Counted from the first letter of the stretch, positions 23,749-33,005 are shown. The stretch is DNA of 64,000 nt from Aquimarina latercula DSM 2041 (GCF_000430645.1 NZ_KE387186.1:313583-377582); one strand, 5' to 3'. The notes: a model not told the origin generated them from the sequence alone. Numbers and translations: made by a program.

Positions 23749-24507
23749 ATGGGGAGAATTACAGATACAGTAAAAACTTTATTAATAATTAATGTAATCT
23801 TTTTTATAGGTGCATTAACTCTCGGAGATACAGCTTTTAGATTATTTGCATTGTGGTTCCCGAAAAATGATAATTTTCAAATATGGCAGATTGTTACGCA
23901 TATGTTTATGCATAGCCAGTCAACATTTACGCATATTCTTTTTAATATGTTTATGTTATATATGTTTGGAAGTCATTTAGAAAATTCGGTTGGACAGAAA
24001 AAGTTTTTGTTTTTATATTTTTCTTCTGGGCTAGGCGCAGCAGGTTTGCAAATTTTGTTTACTTATTTCCAGTTTTTACCAGGATATCAAGCGTATCAGG
24101 AGGCAGGATTTACTGTTTTAGAGATAAAAGAATTTTTGAATAACACATTGGCAACAGGGAAGTATACGGTATATCCAAATATATCGCAAGAAGTAACTGA
24201 ACAAATGATTGGTTCATACTTAACTCCTATGGTGGGTGCTTCTGGAGCTATTTCTGGAGTTATAGTTGCTTTTGCTGTGTTATACCCTAATTTACCATTA
24301 TATCTAATGTTTATTCCAGTGCCGATAAAGGCTAAGTATATGGTTGCGGGATACTTTGCTTTAGACTTGTTTGGAGGAATAACTGGTCAAAGTATTTATG
24401 GGGCAACGAATGTTGCTCATTGGGCGCATATCGGTGGAGCAGTTATAGGGTTTATTACCATGTGGTACTGGAAAAAGAATTCGTTTAATCAAAATCGTTG
24501 GAATTAA
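23749..24507 (+). CDS. Rhomboid family intramembrane serine protease (copy 1)
   Basis: Polytopic inner-membrane protease of 252 aa. The rhomboid core is visible: IWQIVTHMFMHSQSTFTHILF (WR-like and HxxxN region), NMFMLYMFGSHLE, the catalytic serine in MVGASGAISGVIVAFAVLYP (GASG, near residue 164), and the catalytic histidine in WAHIGGAVIGFITM near the C-terminus. About six membrane helices fit the family. It lies 6 bases after mutL and overlaps the second rhomboid by one base (TAATG). Substrate unknown. Confidence 0.88.
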   Translation: MGRITDTVKTLLIINVIFFIGALTLGDTAFRLFALWFPKNDNFQIWQIVTHMFMHSQSTFTHILFNMFMLYMFGSHLENSVGQKKFLFLYFSSGLGAAGLQILFTYFQFLPGYQAYQEAGFTVLEIKEFLNNTLATGKYTVYPNISQEVTEQMIGSYLTPMVGASGAISGVIVAFAVLYPNLPLYLMFIPVPIKAKYMVAGYFALDLFGGITGQSIYGATNVAHWAHIGGAVIGFITMWYWKKNSFNQNRWN

Positions 24508-25403
24508 TGTCACAGATGGACGATTTAAAATTGAAGTTCAAGAGTTTTTCTATCATAGAAAAACTAATTACGGTTAATGTGGTGGTATTTATAGCATTTT
24601 ATTTTATAAATACATTTGCATACTTATTTGATTCTTCCAGCGGATTTATAACGGATTGGTTCACTTTTCCGAAAGAGCTAGGAGAGTTTTTAACGAAACC
24701 TTGGTCAGTCGTTACGTATGCTTTTCTACATAGTGGGTTTTGGCATATTGCTTCTAACATGATTATCTTATACTTTTCTGGGAAATATTTTGTTTCTTAT
24801 CTTACCGGAAAACGGGTGTTAACTGTTTATTTTTTAGGAGCAATTATGGGAGCAATATTTTATATGTTGTCATATAATTTATTTCCAGCATTCTCTAAAG
24901 TAGGTAGTTCCGTATTACTTGGAGCTTCTGCTTCTGTAATGGCTATTCTAATAGCTACCGCGGCTTATATACCGCATATGTCGGTTAGGTTAATGTTTAT
25001 TGGGAGTGTTAAGTTCTGGTGGATTGCAACTTTTTTTGTGATATTAGATGTTATTCAAATACCTTCTGGGAATGCAGGTGGACATATAGCACATTTGGGA
25101 GGAGCTTTATTTGGTTATTTGTACGCTGTGCAACTTAAAAAAGGAAATGATATTGGAAGTGGTTTTGAGAAGTTTATGGATGCTACGGTAAGTATGTTTA
25201 AACCTAAAAAGAAGAGTCCTTTAAAAACAGTTCATAAAGCTAAGAAATCTAAAAATGCTGTTTCTAAAAAGCCTGGTGCACCCAAAATTAAGAACCCCAA
25301 TCAAGCAGAAATAGACGCGATATTGGATAAAATAAGTAAAAGTGGTTATGATAGCCTAACCAAGCAGGAAAAAGACTTTTTGTTTAAGGCGGGCAAAGAT
25401 TAG
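24507..25403 (+). CDS. Rhomboid family intramembrane serine protease (copy 2) with basic tail
   Basis: Polytopic protease of 298 aa. The frame opens at TTG 24498, but ATG 24507 overlaps the stop of copy 1 by one base and is preferred. Core motifs are PWSVVTYAFLHSGFWHIASN, MIILYFSGKYF, catalytic-serine LLGASASVMAILIATAAYIP, and histidine GGHIAHLGGALFGYLYAVQL. Unlike copy 1 it has a cytosolic C-terminal extension of about 90 residues: first Lys-rich (KPKKKSPLKTVHKAKKSKN), then a short helical domain ending ILDKISKSGYDSLTKQEKDF. That ending is a small domain common at the C-terminus of Bacteroidota rhomboids. It is co-transcribed with mutL and copy 1. Confidence 0.86.
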   Translation: MSQMDDLKLKFKSFSIIEKLITVNVVVFIAFYFINTFAYLFDSSSGFITDWFTFPKELGEFLTKPWSVVTYAFLHSGFWHIASNMIILYFSGKYFVSYLTGKRVLTVYFLGAIMGAIFYMLSYNLFPAFSKVGSSVLLGASASVMAILIATAAYIPHMSVRLMFIGSVKFWWIATFFVILDVIQIPSGNAGGHIAHLGGALFGYLYAVQLKKGNDIGSGFEKFMDATVSMFKPKKKSPLKTVHKAKKSKNAVSKKPGAPKIKNPNQAEIDAILDKISKSGYDSLTKQEKDFLFKAGKD

Positions 25404-25405
25404 GT

Positions 25406-26422
25406 ATGAGAAAGCTGATAAATAAGATAGTGTTTTTTATCAATTCGTTGGCGGCTTTTGCCTTATTGATGTCTTATTTATTACCCTATGTTTCTCCTCA
25501 AACATTTCCTTTATTATCTGTCTTAAGTCTTGCAGTTCCTATATTGATTGTTGTTAATGCATTATTTTTATTGTATTGGGCAGTCCTTCTTAAGCGTAAG
25601 ATGTTATTATCGTTAATTGTACTAGTATTGGGTATATCTCATGTAACATCCTTATATAAGTTAAGTGGGAAATCGTCAGATAATACAGATAAAACACTTT
25701 CATTACTTAGTTATAATGTTCATGCATTTAATCGATTTAAATGGATTGATTCAGACGAAATACCAAAAGAGATTTCGGAATTAGTAAAAACCGAAAATCC
25801 TGACATTTTCTGTGCGCAGGAATTTTATAATAACCCTGATATAGATTTTACACAATATGATTATAAATATGATTATTTTCATCATCGCAGTAAAGAACTA
25901 GCATTAGTTATATTTTCTAAATTCCCTTTTATAAACAAGGGGTCATTAAGTTTTGAAAAAACCGCTAATAATGTCATTTTTGCTGATATTGTTACTGATA
26001 TGGATACAGTAAGAGTCTATAATGTGCATTTGCAGTCACACGGCATTAGCACTAAAACAGATGATCTGGCAAAAGCGGATTCTCAAAAGTTATTAAAACG
26101 TATCCAGACTTCTTTTAAAAAACAACAAAGTCAAGCAGAGCAACTAATTGATCATATGAAGTCATCACCATATAGAAATATCGTAATGGGTGATTTTAAC
26201 AATACTGCATATTCTTATATATATGATAAAATAAAGTCAGAAGATTTGCAAGATACTTTTAAAGAAGCAGGTAAAGGCTTTGGGAAAACCTTTAATTTTG
26301 AGTTATTTCCAGCTAGAATTGATTTTATTTTAGTTCCAGATGATACAGAAGTAATTAGTTTTAAGAGCTATGATGTGGAGCTTTCGGATCATTATCCAAT
26401 ATCTTCTAGAATCAAGCTTTGA
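25406..26422 (+). CDS. Endonuclease/exonuclease/phosphatase family membrane protein
   Basis: Protein of 338 aa. Three N-terminal membrane helices lie at about residues 7-28, 36-58 and 63-82, followed by an extracytoplasmic EEP (DNase I-like) domain. That domain shows LSLLSYNVHAFNRF, DIFCAQEFYNN (catalytic Glu), VRVYNVHLQSHGI, RNIVMGDFNNTAYSYIYD (Asp and Asn) and the C-terminal VELSDHYPISSRI with the catalytic Asp-His. The membrane anchor and metal-site motifs are typical of Bacteroidota EEP proteins whose substrates (lipid head groups, nucleotides) are not established. It follows the second rhomboid by two bases and ends convergently one base from the next gene. Confidence 0.85.
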   Translation: MRKLINKIVFFINSLAAFALLMSYLLPYVSPQTFPLLSVLSLAVPILIVVNALFLLYWAVLLKRKMLLSLIVLVLGISHVTSLYKLSGKSSDNTDKTLSLLSYNVHAFNRFKWIDSDEIPKEISELVKTENPDIFCAQEFYNNPDIDFTQYDYKYDYFHHRSKELALVIFSKFPFINKGSLSFEKTANNVIFADIVTDMDTVRVYNVHLQSHGISTKTDDLAKADSQKLLKRIQTSFKKQQSQAEQLIDHMKSSPYRNIVMGDFNNTAYSYIYDKIKSEDLQDTFKEAGKGFGKTFNFELFPARIDFILVPDDTEVISFKSYDVELSDHYPISSRIKL

Positions 26423-26423
26423 T

Positions 26424-27194
26424 CTATTGATTTTCTAATCTTATAGCGTTATTGGCCATCTTTTTTTCCCAATCGTCTGCAAAAACAGCATGACCATTTT
26501 CAATCATTGATTTCATTATTGTTTTAACAGCTTCTTGTATTTGTGGCGGGAAATTATAGAACTTTTTATTTATTTTGGTAGTTCTCCCATCAGGAATTTC
26601 GCTATTCTGGTGTTTGATAGTCACTCTGCTTTTTTTATTATAAGCAATGATTCTTACCCTGCCATCTTCGTATTTACTCGGAGTAATTGTGCCATAAACG
26701 ATTATAGGATCTATTATACCATCTCCATCAAAATCTGATAGTCGCGAATATTGATTCCAGAAACCAACTGATGCCTCCCAATCTTTATCTATTTCGCCTT
26801 TGATAGTTGATCTTTTTTTGAATTGATTTTTTTCTACTCGTAAGTTTACTCCATATATATTGTCATATAAAGTATCTTTTTCTTCGTTTATTATTTTTTT
26901 ATGATCCGTAAGTAGTAGGTAATATTCACCAGAATCATCTTTATAATTATATGCTTGATATAATGGATAGGAAAGGCCTAATTGAATCTGTCTTCTGTTA
27001 GAGAAAACGGCGTTCATTTCTTTTTTGGTAAGTTTTCTAGCTAATGCAGTGTCTACAGGTATTGTAGCGTGTTTTTCTATTGGTAATGCGTTAATTTTTT
27101 TTGTTTGCGCATTAGAATCTTCTTTGGGATCTTTGGTTTGTTTACCACAAGAAAAAAATGTAAGAATAACGATAGAAAGTAGAAGTTTATTCAT
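26424..27194 (-). CDS. Lipoprotein, M949_RS01915-like surface polysaccharide family (tentative)
   Basis: Predicted lipoprotein of 256 aa with lipobox TFFSCG (Cys16). A polar linker of about 30 residues precedes the folded part. Visible motifs include YPLYQAYNYKDDSGEYYLLL, the aspartate-rich FDGDGIIDPIIVYG near residues 165-180 (a calcium-loop-like segment), and RVRIIAYNKKSRVTIKHQNS. The general look recalls the family named M949_RS01915, found in Bacteroidota and linked by name to surface polysaccharide, but I hold that only tentatively. It is monocistronic and convergent with the EEP gene. Confidence 0.55.
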   Translation of the reverse strand: MNKLLLSIVILTFFSCGKQTKDPKEDSNAQTKKINALPIEKHATIPVDTALARKLTKKEMNAVFSNRRQIQLGLSYPLYQAYNYKDDSGEYYLLLTDHKKIINEEKDTLYDNIYGVNLRVEKNQFKKRSTIKGEIDKDWEASVGFWNQYSRLSDFDGDGIIDPIIVYGTITPSKYEDGRVRIIAYNKKSRVTIKHQNSEIPDGRTTKINKKFYNFPPQIQEAVKTIMKSMIENGHAVFADDWEKKMANNAIRLENQ

Positions 27195-27270
27195 AGATAT
27201 ATGGTTTATAAATAACGTTAGGGGGCTTATTTATGTACTAAATTTAAAAAATATTTTCTAAATAGAAGAT

Positions 27271-27579
27271 CTATATCATTAAACAATCAATAGAGTCAGT
27301 AAGAATGTGCCAAAGCAATGCCATTCCAATAATTCTTGTTTTTTTAGGAATTAGTATTAAAAGGTACAAAATAATTGCTGGTAAGCTATGTAAGAAGTGA
27401 AACCCAATACTACATCTGTTTGGATCAAAAATAGGATTTGCTATTAAATGATCTAAATCAATTAACATTGCTCCTAAAAAAAAAAGATATACTTTTTTCC
27501 ATTGTTTAGGGAATAGTATAAGAGCAATACCAAGTGGTATAAGAAAATGAAATCCGTAATGTACTAATGTGCGAAACAT
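27271..27579 (-). CDS. Small four-helix membrane protein, DUF6122-like
   Basis: Integral membrane protein of 102 aa with about four hydrophobic segments (FLIPLGIALILF, VYLFFLGAMLIDLDHLI, LPAIILYLLILI, MALLWHILTDSI). Conserved polar residues at membrane ends (HYGFHF, DLDHL, FHFLHS, HILTDSID) form a His/Asp pattern like that of YdjM-type membrane metal-dependent hydrolases. I match it to DUF6122 from memory. Its ATG overlaps the WbqC stop by one base, so the genes are coupled. Confidence 0.65.
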   Translation of the reverse strand: MFRTLVHYGFHFLIPLGIALILFPKQWKKVYLFFLGAMLIDLDHLIANPIFDPNRCSIGFHFLHSLPAIILYLLILIPKKTRIIGMALLWHILTDSIDCLMI

Positions 27580-28208
27580 TAAAAAATTTGTTGTTCTTCT
27601 AAATAAGTAAGCGCGTTCGTTCCCTCATTAAATAAGAGATCTAAAATAGAAAGGTTAGAAATGAAACCGTACTTATTCGAAAACACCTGGATATAAGACG
27701 ATAGCTCGTATTGTTTCTCTTTTTTGGCATTTACCAATGTTCTAAGATCAATTACAGTTTCGACTTCTTTTTGATAAGTTAATGTTTTCGTATACGAAAT
27801 ATCTAGTTGCAGGCAATCCTGAATAACCTCCATACATTCATAATTAAAGTCTAATAAGAAATTTTTTCTTTTTTCAAAAAGATGTATCATCTCATCTTCA
27901 TAATATTCAAAAAACGGAGAAGTTCGATATGCAGATTCGATAGATTTCCAATGGAGTAACTGCCACTTAAATTCGTTTTCTATTTTAACATCCTTATATA
28001 ATTGCTTATTATTTTGTTTATCTCCAGTATGTTTTATTGGGATGGTTAATAATAGCTTTCCATTTGCGCCATAAATATAGTTTCTGCTGCGATACGTTTG
28101 TTTTTGATAGTTGTCCTCATTTTCAAAAATAATCGAATCAGATTGCGCTATTACTGCATACTGAGAAATAGACCCAAAATACATAGGGTGGAGTAGGACG
28201 TTTTTCAA
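27579..28208 (-). CDS. WbqC family protein
   Basis: Cytosolic protein of 209 aa of the WbqC family, found in O-antigen clusters and elsewhere; it is thought to be an enzyme of sugar or lipid modification but has no settled reaction. Features are LLHPMYFGSISQYAVIAQSD at the start, NYQKQTYRSRNYIYGANGKL, LTIPIKH, and WKSIESAYRTSPFFEYYED. No ATG starts the frame: TTG 28208 gives MKNVLLHPMYFG, which keeps the conserved HPxYFG; ATG 28184 would remove it. The gene lies downstream of lepB and upstream of DUF6122, in a conserved Bacteroidota neighbourhood. Confidence 0.8.
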   Translation of the reverse strand: MKNVLLHPMYFGSISQYAVIAQSDSIIFENEDNYQKQTYRSRNYIYGANGKLLLTIPIKHTGDKQNNKQLYKDVKIENEFKWQLLHWKSIESAYRTSPFFEYYEDEMIHLFEKRKNFLLDFNYECMEVIQDCLQLDISYTKTLTYQKEVETVIDLRTLVNAKKEKQYELSSYIQVFSNKYGFISNLSILDLLFNEGTNALTYLEEQQIF

Positions 28209-28275
28209 TCTAAAATTGTATTACTTGTTTTATTACGATAATAAGCTTGATGGATATACGGACAAATATATAGTA

Positions 28276-29847
28276 TTACGCAGCTTTCTTTTTCTTGCGG
28301 TATTTACTGAAAACTATCCACCCTGCTAATGCAATTAAGAAATAATAGAAATAAGATACAGGTTTACCATTACCTCCAACGGTTGTAAACAGGCGTTCCC
28401 ATCGTATTTTATTAAATAAACCTTTAGCATTAGTGTCCCAGCTCATCCAGATAAAAACAGGCTTACCTACAATATGATTCGCTGGCACATATCCCCAAGC
28501 ACGACTGTCTTCACTATTATGTCGATTATCTCCCATCATCCAGTAATAATCTTGCTTAAAGGTGTAACTATCGATAGGGTTTCCATTTAGTAGGATTTGA
28601 GTTCCATTTACGGATAATTTATTATCTATTCCCATTTCTGAACCTTCATAAACTTCTATGATTCTTCTGTACAAAGAAAAACTCTTTAGATCCATTTTTA
28701 CTGTTTTACCAGCTTCAGGAATATAAATTGCACCGAAATTATCAACATTCCAGTTAACTTTTCCGTTGTTAGGAAAAATTCTAGAATCTCTTTCTCCCTT
28801 AGGTTCAATTCTTCTTTTTAATTCAGAAACACCTGGTTTATTTTTAAATTTTTGGGCATTTTCTTCAGTTAAGAATACGAAAGGCCGCTGTAGTTGTCGG
28901 TCGAAACCAATTTCTCCAGGTTTGATTCTGTAACGTTCGTATAATGCGTCTTCAGAAAATTGACCTCCAGTATTTTTAAAAGTATAAGTAAATTGAGTTT
29001 CGGCTCTATCAGGTAACTCGGTTTGTTTTCCGTTAATATATACATATCCATCAACTACAGATAAAGAATCACCAGGAATACCTACGCATCGTTTTACATA
29101 ATTTGATTTTTTATCAATTGGTTTATAAACGTTGATTCCAGAAGGGTCTCTAAAAAATCGAACCGTATCCACAGGCCAGCTAAATACTACAATATCATTA
29201 CGTTTTATTTTTTGAAAACCTGGTAGTCTAAAATATGGATATTGGATGTCACTATTGTATGATTTAGTCTTTACTAAAGGAATGGTATCGTGAACCATAG
29301 GAAAAGAAACTGATGTCATTGGTGTTCTCGCCCCATAATGAAACTTACTTACAAACAAGAAATCACCAACCAAAAGTGTTCTTTCTAAAGATCCTGTTGG
29401 TATAGTATATGGTTGCATAAAATATGTGTGAACCAATGTTGCTGCGACTACTGCAAAAAGAATAGAGCTGATCCATTCTCCAGTGCCTGTTTTGGGTTTT
29501 AGATCCCTATCCTCTATGTGCTTTACATCTAACATATAGTTTACATAATAAATGTAGAAACCTAATGTTACAATTACTAGTATGGTATCAGTTGTTGTAT
29601 TTTTTCCAAAACTTCTAATGGTTTCTACCCATACAACCGGAAGCATAATCACATTGATTACCGGAATAAACAGTAATATAACCCACCACCAAGGACGGTT
29701 AATTATTTTCATTAAAACAACTGCATTGTATACAGGTACTGCTGCTTCCCAAGCTTTCCTTCCTGCTTTAACGTATAGTTTCCAAGTTCCCAAGAAATGT
29801 ATTACTTGTACTGCCAGGAAAAAAATAAACCATTCTGATAGTGTCAT
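28276..29847 (-). CDS. lepB: Signal peptidase I
   Basis: Inner-membrane serine protease of 523 aa that removes signal peptides from Sec and Tat substrates. Three or four membrane helices occupy residues 1-145. The catalytic serine is Ser153 in YTIPTGSLERTLLVGDFLFV and the general base Lys252 in YVKRCVGIPGDSL. Box E is YYWMMGDNRHNSEDSRAWGY. The Ser-Lys interval is about 99 residues against about 55 in E. coli, and a further large insert separates Lys252 from box E, so the periplasmic lobe is enlarged, as in other Bacteroidota LepB. A C-terminal membrane helix (YFYYFLIALAGWIVFSKY) is followed by a basic tail. It lies in the parA-parB-dapB-lepB cluster. Confidence 0.93.
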   Translation of the reverse strand: MTLSEWFIFFLAVQVIHFLGTWKLYVKAGRKAWEAAVPVYNAVVLMKIINRPWWWVILLFIPVINVIMLPVVWVETIRSFGKNTTTDTILVIVTLGFYIYYVNYMLDVKHIEDRDLKPKTGTGEWISSILFAVVAATLVHTYFMQPYTIPTGSLERTLLVGDFLFVSKFHYGARTPMTSVSFPMVHDTIPLVKTKSYNSDIQYPYFRLPGFQKIKRNDIVVFSWPVDTVRFFRDPSGINVYKPIDKKSNYVKRCVGIPGDSLSVVDGYVYINGKQTELPDRAETQFTYTFKNTGGQFSEDALYERYRIKPGEIGFDRQLQRPFVFLTEENAQKFKNKPGVSELKRRIEPKGERDSRIFPNNGKVNWNVDNFGAIYIPEAGKTVKMDLKSFSLYRRIIEVYEGSEMGIDNKLSVNGTQILLNGNPIDSYTFKQDYYWMMGDNRHNSEDSRAWGYVPANHIVGKPVFIWMSWDTNAKGLFNKIRWERLFTTVGGNGKPVSYFYYFLIALAGWIVFSKYRKKKKAA

Positions 29848-29910
29848 TCTGTATATGTTTTTAATATAAGTGTAAGTAATATCAAAAGTGTTACACTTTT
29901 TGTTTTTTAG

Positions 29911-30609
29911 TTATAAGCCTAAAACGTCTTTCATTCCATAAACACCTGTTTTACCAGATAACCATTCTGCAGCCACAACAGCTCCCAACGCAAAACCTTG
30001 TCGGTTATGTGCAGTATGCTTGATTTCTATATCATCTACAGCAGAAGTATAGGTAACGGTATGAGTTCCAGGAACATTTTCAATTCTTTTTGCAACAATA
30101 GGTATTGTTGTCTCATTTCCTTGATCTAAAAGCCATCCATCTTTATTACTATTTTCGATAACTCCTTCGGCTAAAGTAATAGCGGTTCCACTTGGAGCAT
30201 CTAATTTTTTCGTATGATGAATTTCTTCCATTTTGATGTCATATCCTTCAATAGGATGCATCATTTTTGCTAATTTTTTATTTAGTTCAAAGAACAAGTT
30301 AACACCTAAGCTATAGTTTGAAGCATAAATAAAACCTCCTTTTTTCTCCTTACATAAAGATATGATATGATCATAATTATCTAACCAACCTGTAGTGCCA
30401 GATATAATCGGTACTCCAGCATTGAAGCAGTTCGTGATATTGTTTACCGCTGCAGACGGGATGCTGAAATCAATAGCTACATCAGCTACAGATACATCAT
30501 AATCCTTATCATCCTTATCAACAATAAGAACAATGGAATGACCTCTCTCTGTTGCAATTTTTTCTATGGTTTTACCCATTCTGCCATATCCTAAAAGAGC
30601 AATATTCAT
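29911..30609 (-). CDS. dapB: 4-hydroxy-tetrahydrodipicolinate reductase
   Basis: Enzyme of the lysine/diaminopimelate pathway; NAD(P)H-dependent reduction of 4-hydroxy-tetrahydrodipicolinate. The product is 232 aa. The Rossmann motif is at the N-terminus (MNIALLGYGRMGKTIEKIA), the nucleotide region is VAIDFSIPSAAV, then IISGTTGWLD, IYASNYSLGVNLFFELN, and the catalytic signature MEEIHHTKKLDAPSGTAITL with paired histidines and Lys. It is slightly shorter than the E. coli enzyme (273 aa), as is usual in Bacteroidota. It lies between lepB and DUF5683 in the par cluster. Confidence 0.95.
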   Translation of the reverse strand: MNIALLGYGRMGKTIEKIATERGHSIVLIVDKDDKDYDVSVADVAIDFSIPSAAVNNITNCFNAGVPIISGTTGWLDNYDHIISLCKEKKGGFIYASNYSLGVNLFFELNKKLAKMMHPIEGYDIKMEEIHHTKKLDAPSGTAITLAEGVIENSNKDGWLLDQGNETTIPIVAKRIENVPGTHTVTYTSAVDDIEIKHTAHNRQGFALGAVVAAEWLSGKTGVYGMKDVLGL

Positions 30610-30644
30610 ATTTTTTGGTGGTTGTTGGTTATTGGTTATAAAAT

Positions 30645-31259
30645 CTAAAAACTATAATTTAATGACATAACATAACTAGGTCTGGCATCAAATTCGTTGA
30701 ATTTTATTTTGGGTTTAAAAGAAAGGTCTTTTGAGACATTAAATTGTTGTAAATGAGCAGTAACATTAGCATCTATAATGTTAAGAACATACAAGCCAGC
30801 AGTAATCAATAAAGATAACTCTTGATCTCTTCTAAAACGTCTTTGTAAATCAATTAATTGTTCATCACTAAAATCAGGAAAATCTAAATCATTTGGATCT
30901 ATCCCAGCTAATCTACCTTTGTAAGCATCTCTTAGTTCGTTGTAAATCCTGTTGTTGTCCAAATAAAAGTATACTCCTGCACCTAACGCTCCATAAACAA
31001 TTGGTATTTTCCAGTATTTCCCTGTATATGCTTGACCTAAACCGGGAAGTACAGCAGAGTAAAAAGCAGCACGAGCTGGCGCCAAAGGCTCATAGGGTCT
31101 AATTTTTTTATTTCTTTTCTTCTTTTTCTTTTTAACTGCTACTTTTTCTGTAACTACTTTTAATTCATCATTCTCTTTATTCTCATTTTCTTCTTGAGAA
31201 AAAGCATTATGAACAAAAAAGCATAAAAATAAAATAATATAAAATGACTTAGTTTTCAC
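30645..31259 (-). CDS. DUF5683 domain membrane protein
   Basis: Predicted exported membrane protein of 204 aa, function unknown. The frame opens at TTG 31265; GTG 31259 gives a clean signal peptide (MKTKSFYIILFLCFFVHNAF, cut after SQ) and is preferred. A strongly basic stretch (VAVKKKKKKRNKKIRPYEP) follows. The DUF5683 core is ARAAFYSAVLPGLGQAYTGK and YWKIPIVYGALGAGVYFYLD, with two membrane-seeking segments, then a conserved C-terminus (LLITAGLYVLNIIDANVTAH). It overlaps parB by 11 bases and precedes dapB. DUF5683 genes sit in this position in many Bacteroidota, but no role is known to me. Confidence 0.78.
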   Translation of the reverse strand: MKTKSFYIILFLCFFVHNAFSQEENENKENDELKVVTEKVAVKKKKKKRNKKIRPYEPLAPARAAFYSAVLPGLGQAYTGKYWKIPIVYGALGAGVYFYLDNNRIYNELRDAYKGRLAGIDPNDLDFPDFSDEQLIDLQRRFRRDQELSLLITAGLYVLNIIDANVTAHLQQFNVSKDLSFKPKIKFNEFDARPSYVMSLNYSF

Positions 31260-32154
31260 TATCAATAAGTTTCTTTAGGCGTTTAAAATCTTCTTCAGAA
31301 GAAAACGGGATTATTAATTTCCCTCGTCCATTACTGGAAACTTTAACATCAATCTTAGCTCCAAAATATTCTGAGAAATCTTTAATTCCTTTCAAAATAT
31401 ATTGAGGAGCCTTATTTTCCGTTTTTTCAGTATCGGTTTTTTCTTCTTTATTGTTTAAAGACCTAACTAATTTTTCAGTGTTACGGACAGATAAAGAATC
31501 TCCTATAATTTTTTCATAAATATCGAGTTGCTGTTGTTGATCGTCGATATTAATCAATGCTCTTCCATGCCCCATAGAGATAAAACCATCTCTAATACCT
31601 GTTTGTACAATAGGGTCTAATTTTAATAGTCTTAGATAATTCGCAATAGTAGATCTTTTTTTACCTACACGATCACTTAATTGTTCTTGAGTTAACTTAA
31701 TCTCATCGATCAATCGCTGGTATGATAGAGAAATCTCTATTGGATCTAAATCTTGACGTTGGATATTTTCTACCAAAGCCATAGTTAACGATTCTTGATC
31801 ATCGGCAATACGGATGTATGCAGGAATCGTTTTTAAGCCAACTAATTTAGATGCACGAAAACGTCTTTCTCCACTAACTAATTGATATTTATCAAAATCT
31901 AACTTACGAACAGTTATAGGTTGTATCACACCTATTTCTTTTATTGAAGTAGCAAGCTCTTGAAGTGTTTCGTCATTAAAACTGGTCCTTGGTTGAAAAG
32001 GATTAACCTCAATACTATTAAGATCTAATTCTATAATATTACCAACTACCTTATCAGCATTTTTATCATCAGCTGATTTTATATCATTTTCCGGGTCTTT
32101 CAGCAAAGCTGATAAACCTCTACCTAATGCTTGTTTTTTGGTTGCCTTCGCCAT
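31249..32154 (-). CDS. parB: Chromosome-partitioning protein ParB
   Basis: Centromere-binding CTPase of 301 aa that spreads from parS and guides origin segregation. The N-terminal ParB/Srx domain shows ELDLNSIEVNPFQPRTSFND, LQELATSIKEIGVIQPITVR, the CTP motif YQLVSGERRFRASKLVGLKT, and TMALVENIQRQDLDPIEISL. The HTH region is LSDRVGKKRSTIANYLRLLK and ISMGHGRALI. A polar linker leads to a C-terminal dimerisation domain (about 240-301). It starts 6 bases after parA ends. I found no canonical parS (TGTTTCACGTGAAACA) in the window. Confidence 0.95.
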   Translation of the reverse strand: MAKATKKQALGRGLSALLKDPENDIKSADDKNADKVVGNIIELDLNSIEVNPFQPRTSFNDETLQELATSIKEIGVIQPITVRKLDFDKYQLVSGERRFRASKLVGLKTIPAYIRIADDQESLTMALVENIQRQDLDPIEISLSYQRLIDEIKLTQEQLSDRVGKKRSTIANYLRLLKLDPIVQTGIRDGFISMGHGRALINIDDQQQQLDIYEKIIGDSLSVRNTEKLVRSLNNKEEKTDTEKTENKAPQYILKGIKDFSEYFGAKIDVKVSSNGRGKLIIPFSSEEDFKRLKKLIDSEN

Positions 32155-32160
32155 GAATCC

Positions 32161-32925
32161 TTAACTATTTTTCTTTATAATCTCGTGTGCCAAACTTAAG
32201 TAATTGCTGGCACCTTTACTAGAAGCATCATAATTAATTATGCTCTCACCGTAACTAGGAGCTTCACTTAAACGTATATTTCTCTGAATGATTGTTTTAA
32301 AAACCATTTCATTAAAATGTTTTTGCACTTCTTCTACCACTTGATTCGATAATCGTAATCTAGAATCATACATGGTAAGTAATAATCCTTCTATATCCAA
32401 TTGTTGATTATGGATTTTCTGAACACTTTTGATAGTGTTAAGTAATTTCCCCAACCCTTCTAAAGCAAAATATTCACATTGGATAGGTATAATAACAGAA
32501 TCAGATGCGGTTAATGCATTTAACGTTAATAAACCTAATGAAGGTGCGCAATCAATCAGTATGTAATCATACGCTGATCTAAGATCATCGATTGCTTTTT
32601 TTAGCATATACTCGCGTTCGTCTTTATCTACTAATTCGATTTCGATAGCAACAAGATCGATATGTGCTGGTATAATATCTACATTAGGAGAAGTAGTTTC
32701 TAATATTGCTTCTTTAGGATTGATGGTGTGTTCTAGAATCTGATACGTTCCTTTTTCGACACTTTCTACATCTAATCCTAATCCAGAAGTCGCGTTGGCT
32801 TGTGGATCAGCATCTATTAATAATACTTTTTTCTCTAATACTCCTAGAGAAGCAGCTAAATTTACAGAGGTGGTTGTTTTACCAACACCACCCTTTTGAT
32901 TGGCAATCGCTATTATTTTACCCAT
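32161..32925 (-). CDS. parA: Chromosome-partitioning ATPase ParA (Soj)
   Basis: Walker-type ATPase of 254 aa that moves ParB-parS complexes over the nucleoid. The frame opens with TTG 32961, but ATG 32925 places the deviant Walker A at residues 8-16 (KGGVGKTTT), as is normal for chromosomal ParA. Other motifs are VLLIDADPQANATSGLGLD, YDYILIDCAPSLGLLTLNAL (Walker B region) and IPIQCEYFALEGLGKLLNTI. The short N-terminus marks a type Ib/chromosomal Soj rather than a plasmid type Ia protein. It heads the parA-parB-DUF5683-dapB-lepB run. A TATTTTTA box at 32951-32958 could be its promoter. Confidence 0.95.
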   Translation of the reverse strand: MGKIIAIANQKGGVGKTTTSVNLAASLGVLEKKVLLIDADPQANATSGLGLDVESVEKGTYQILEHTINPKEAILETTSPNVDIIPAHIDLVAIEIELVDKDEREYMLKKAIDDLRSAYDYILIDCAPSLGLLTLNALTASDSVIIPIQCEYFALEGLGKLLNTIKSVQKIHNQQLDIEGLLLTMYDSRLRLSNQVVEEVQKHFNEMVFKTIIQRNIRLSEAPSYGESIINYDASSKGASNYLSLAHEIIKKNS

Positions 32926-33005
32926 AGGGGGAGATTTGGATTTTAAGCGATAAAAATACAATTAATTATACATTATAAAAATGAAAAATATTAACAGTGC
33001 TTAAT

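Noticed and set aside
28181..28207. GGGTGGAGTAGGACGTTT, similar to the ECF promoter blocks
   Set aside because: The spacing is not 14 bases, and it lies within the WbqC start region facing no gene on that strand.
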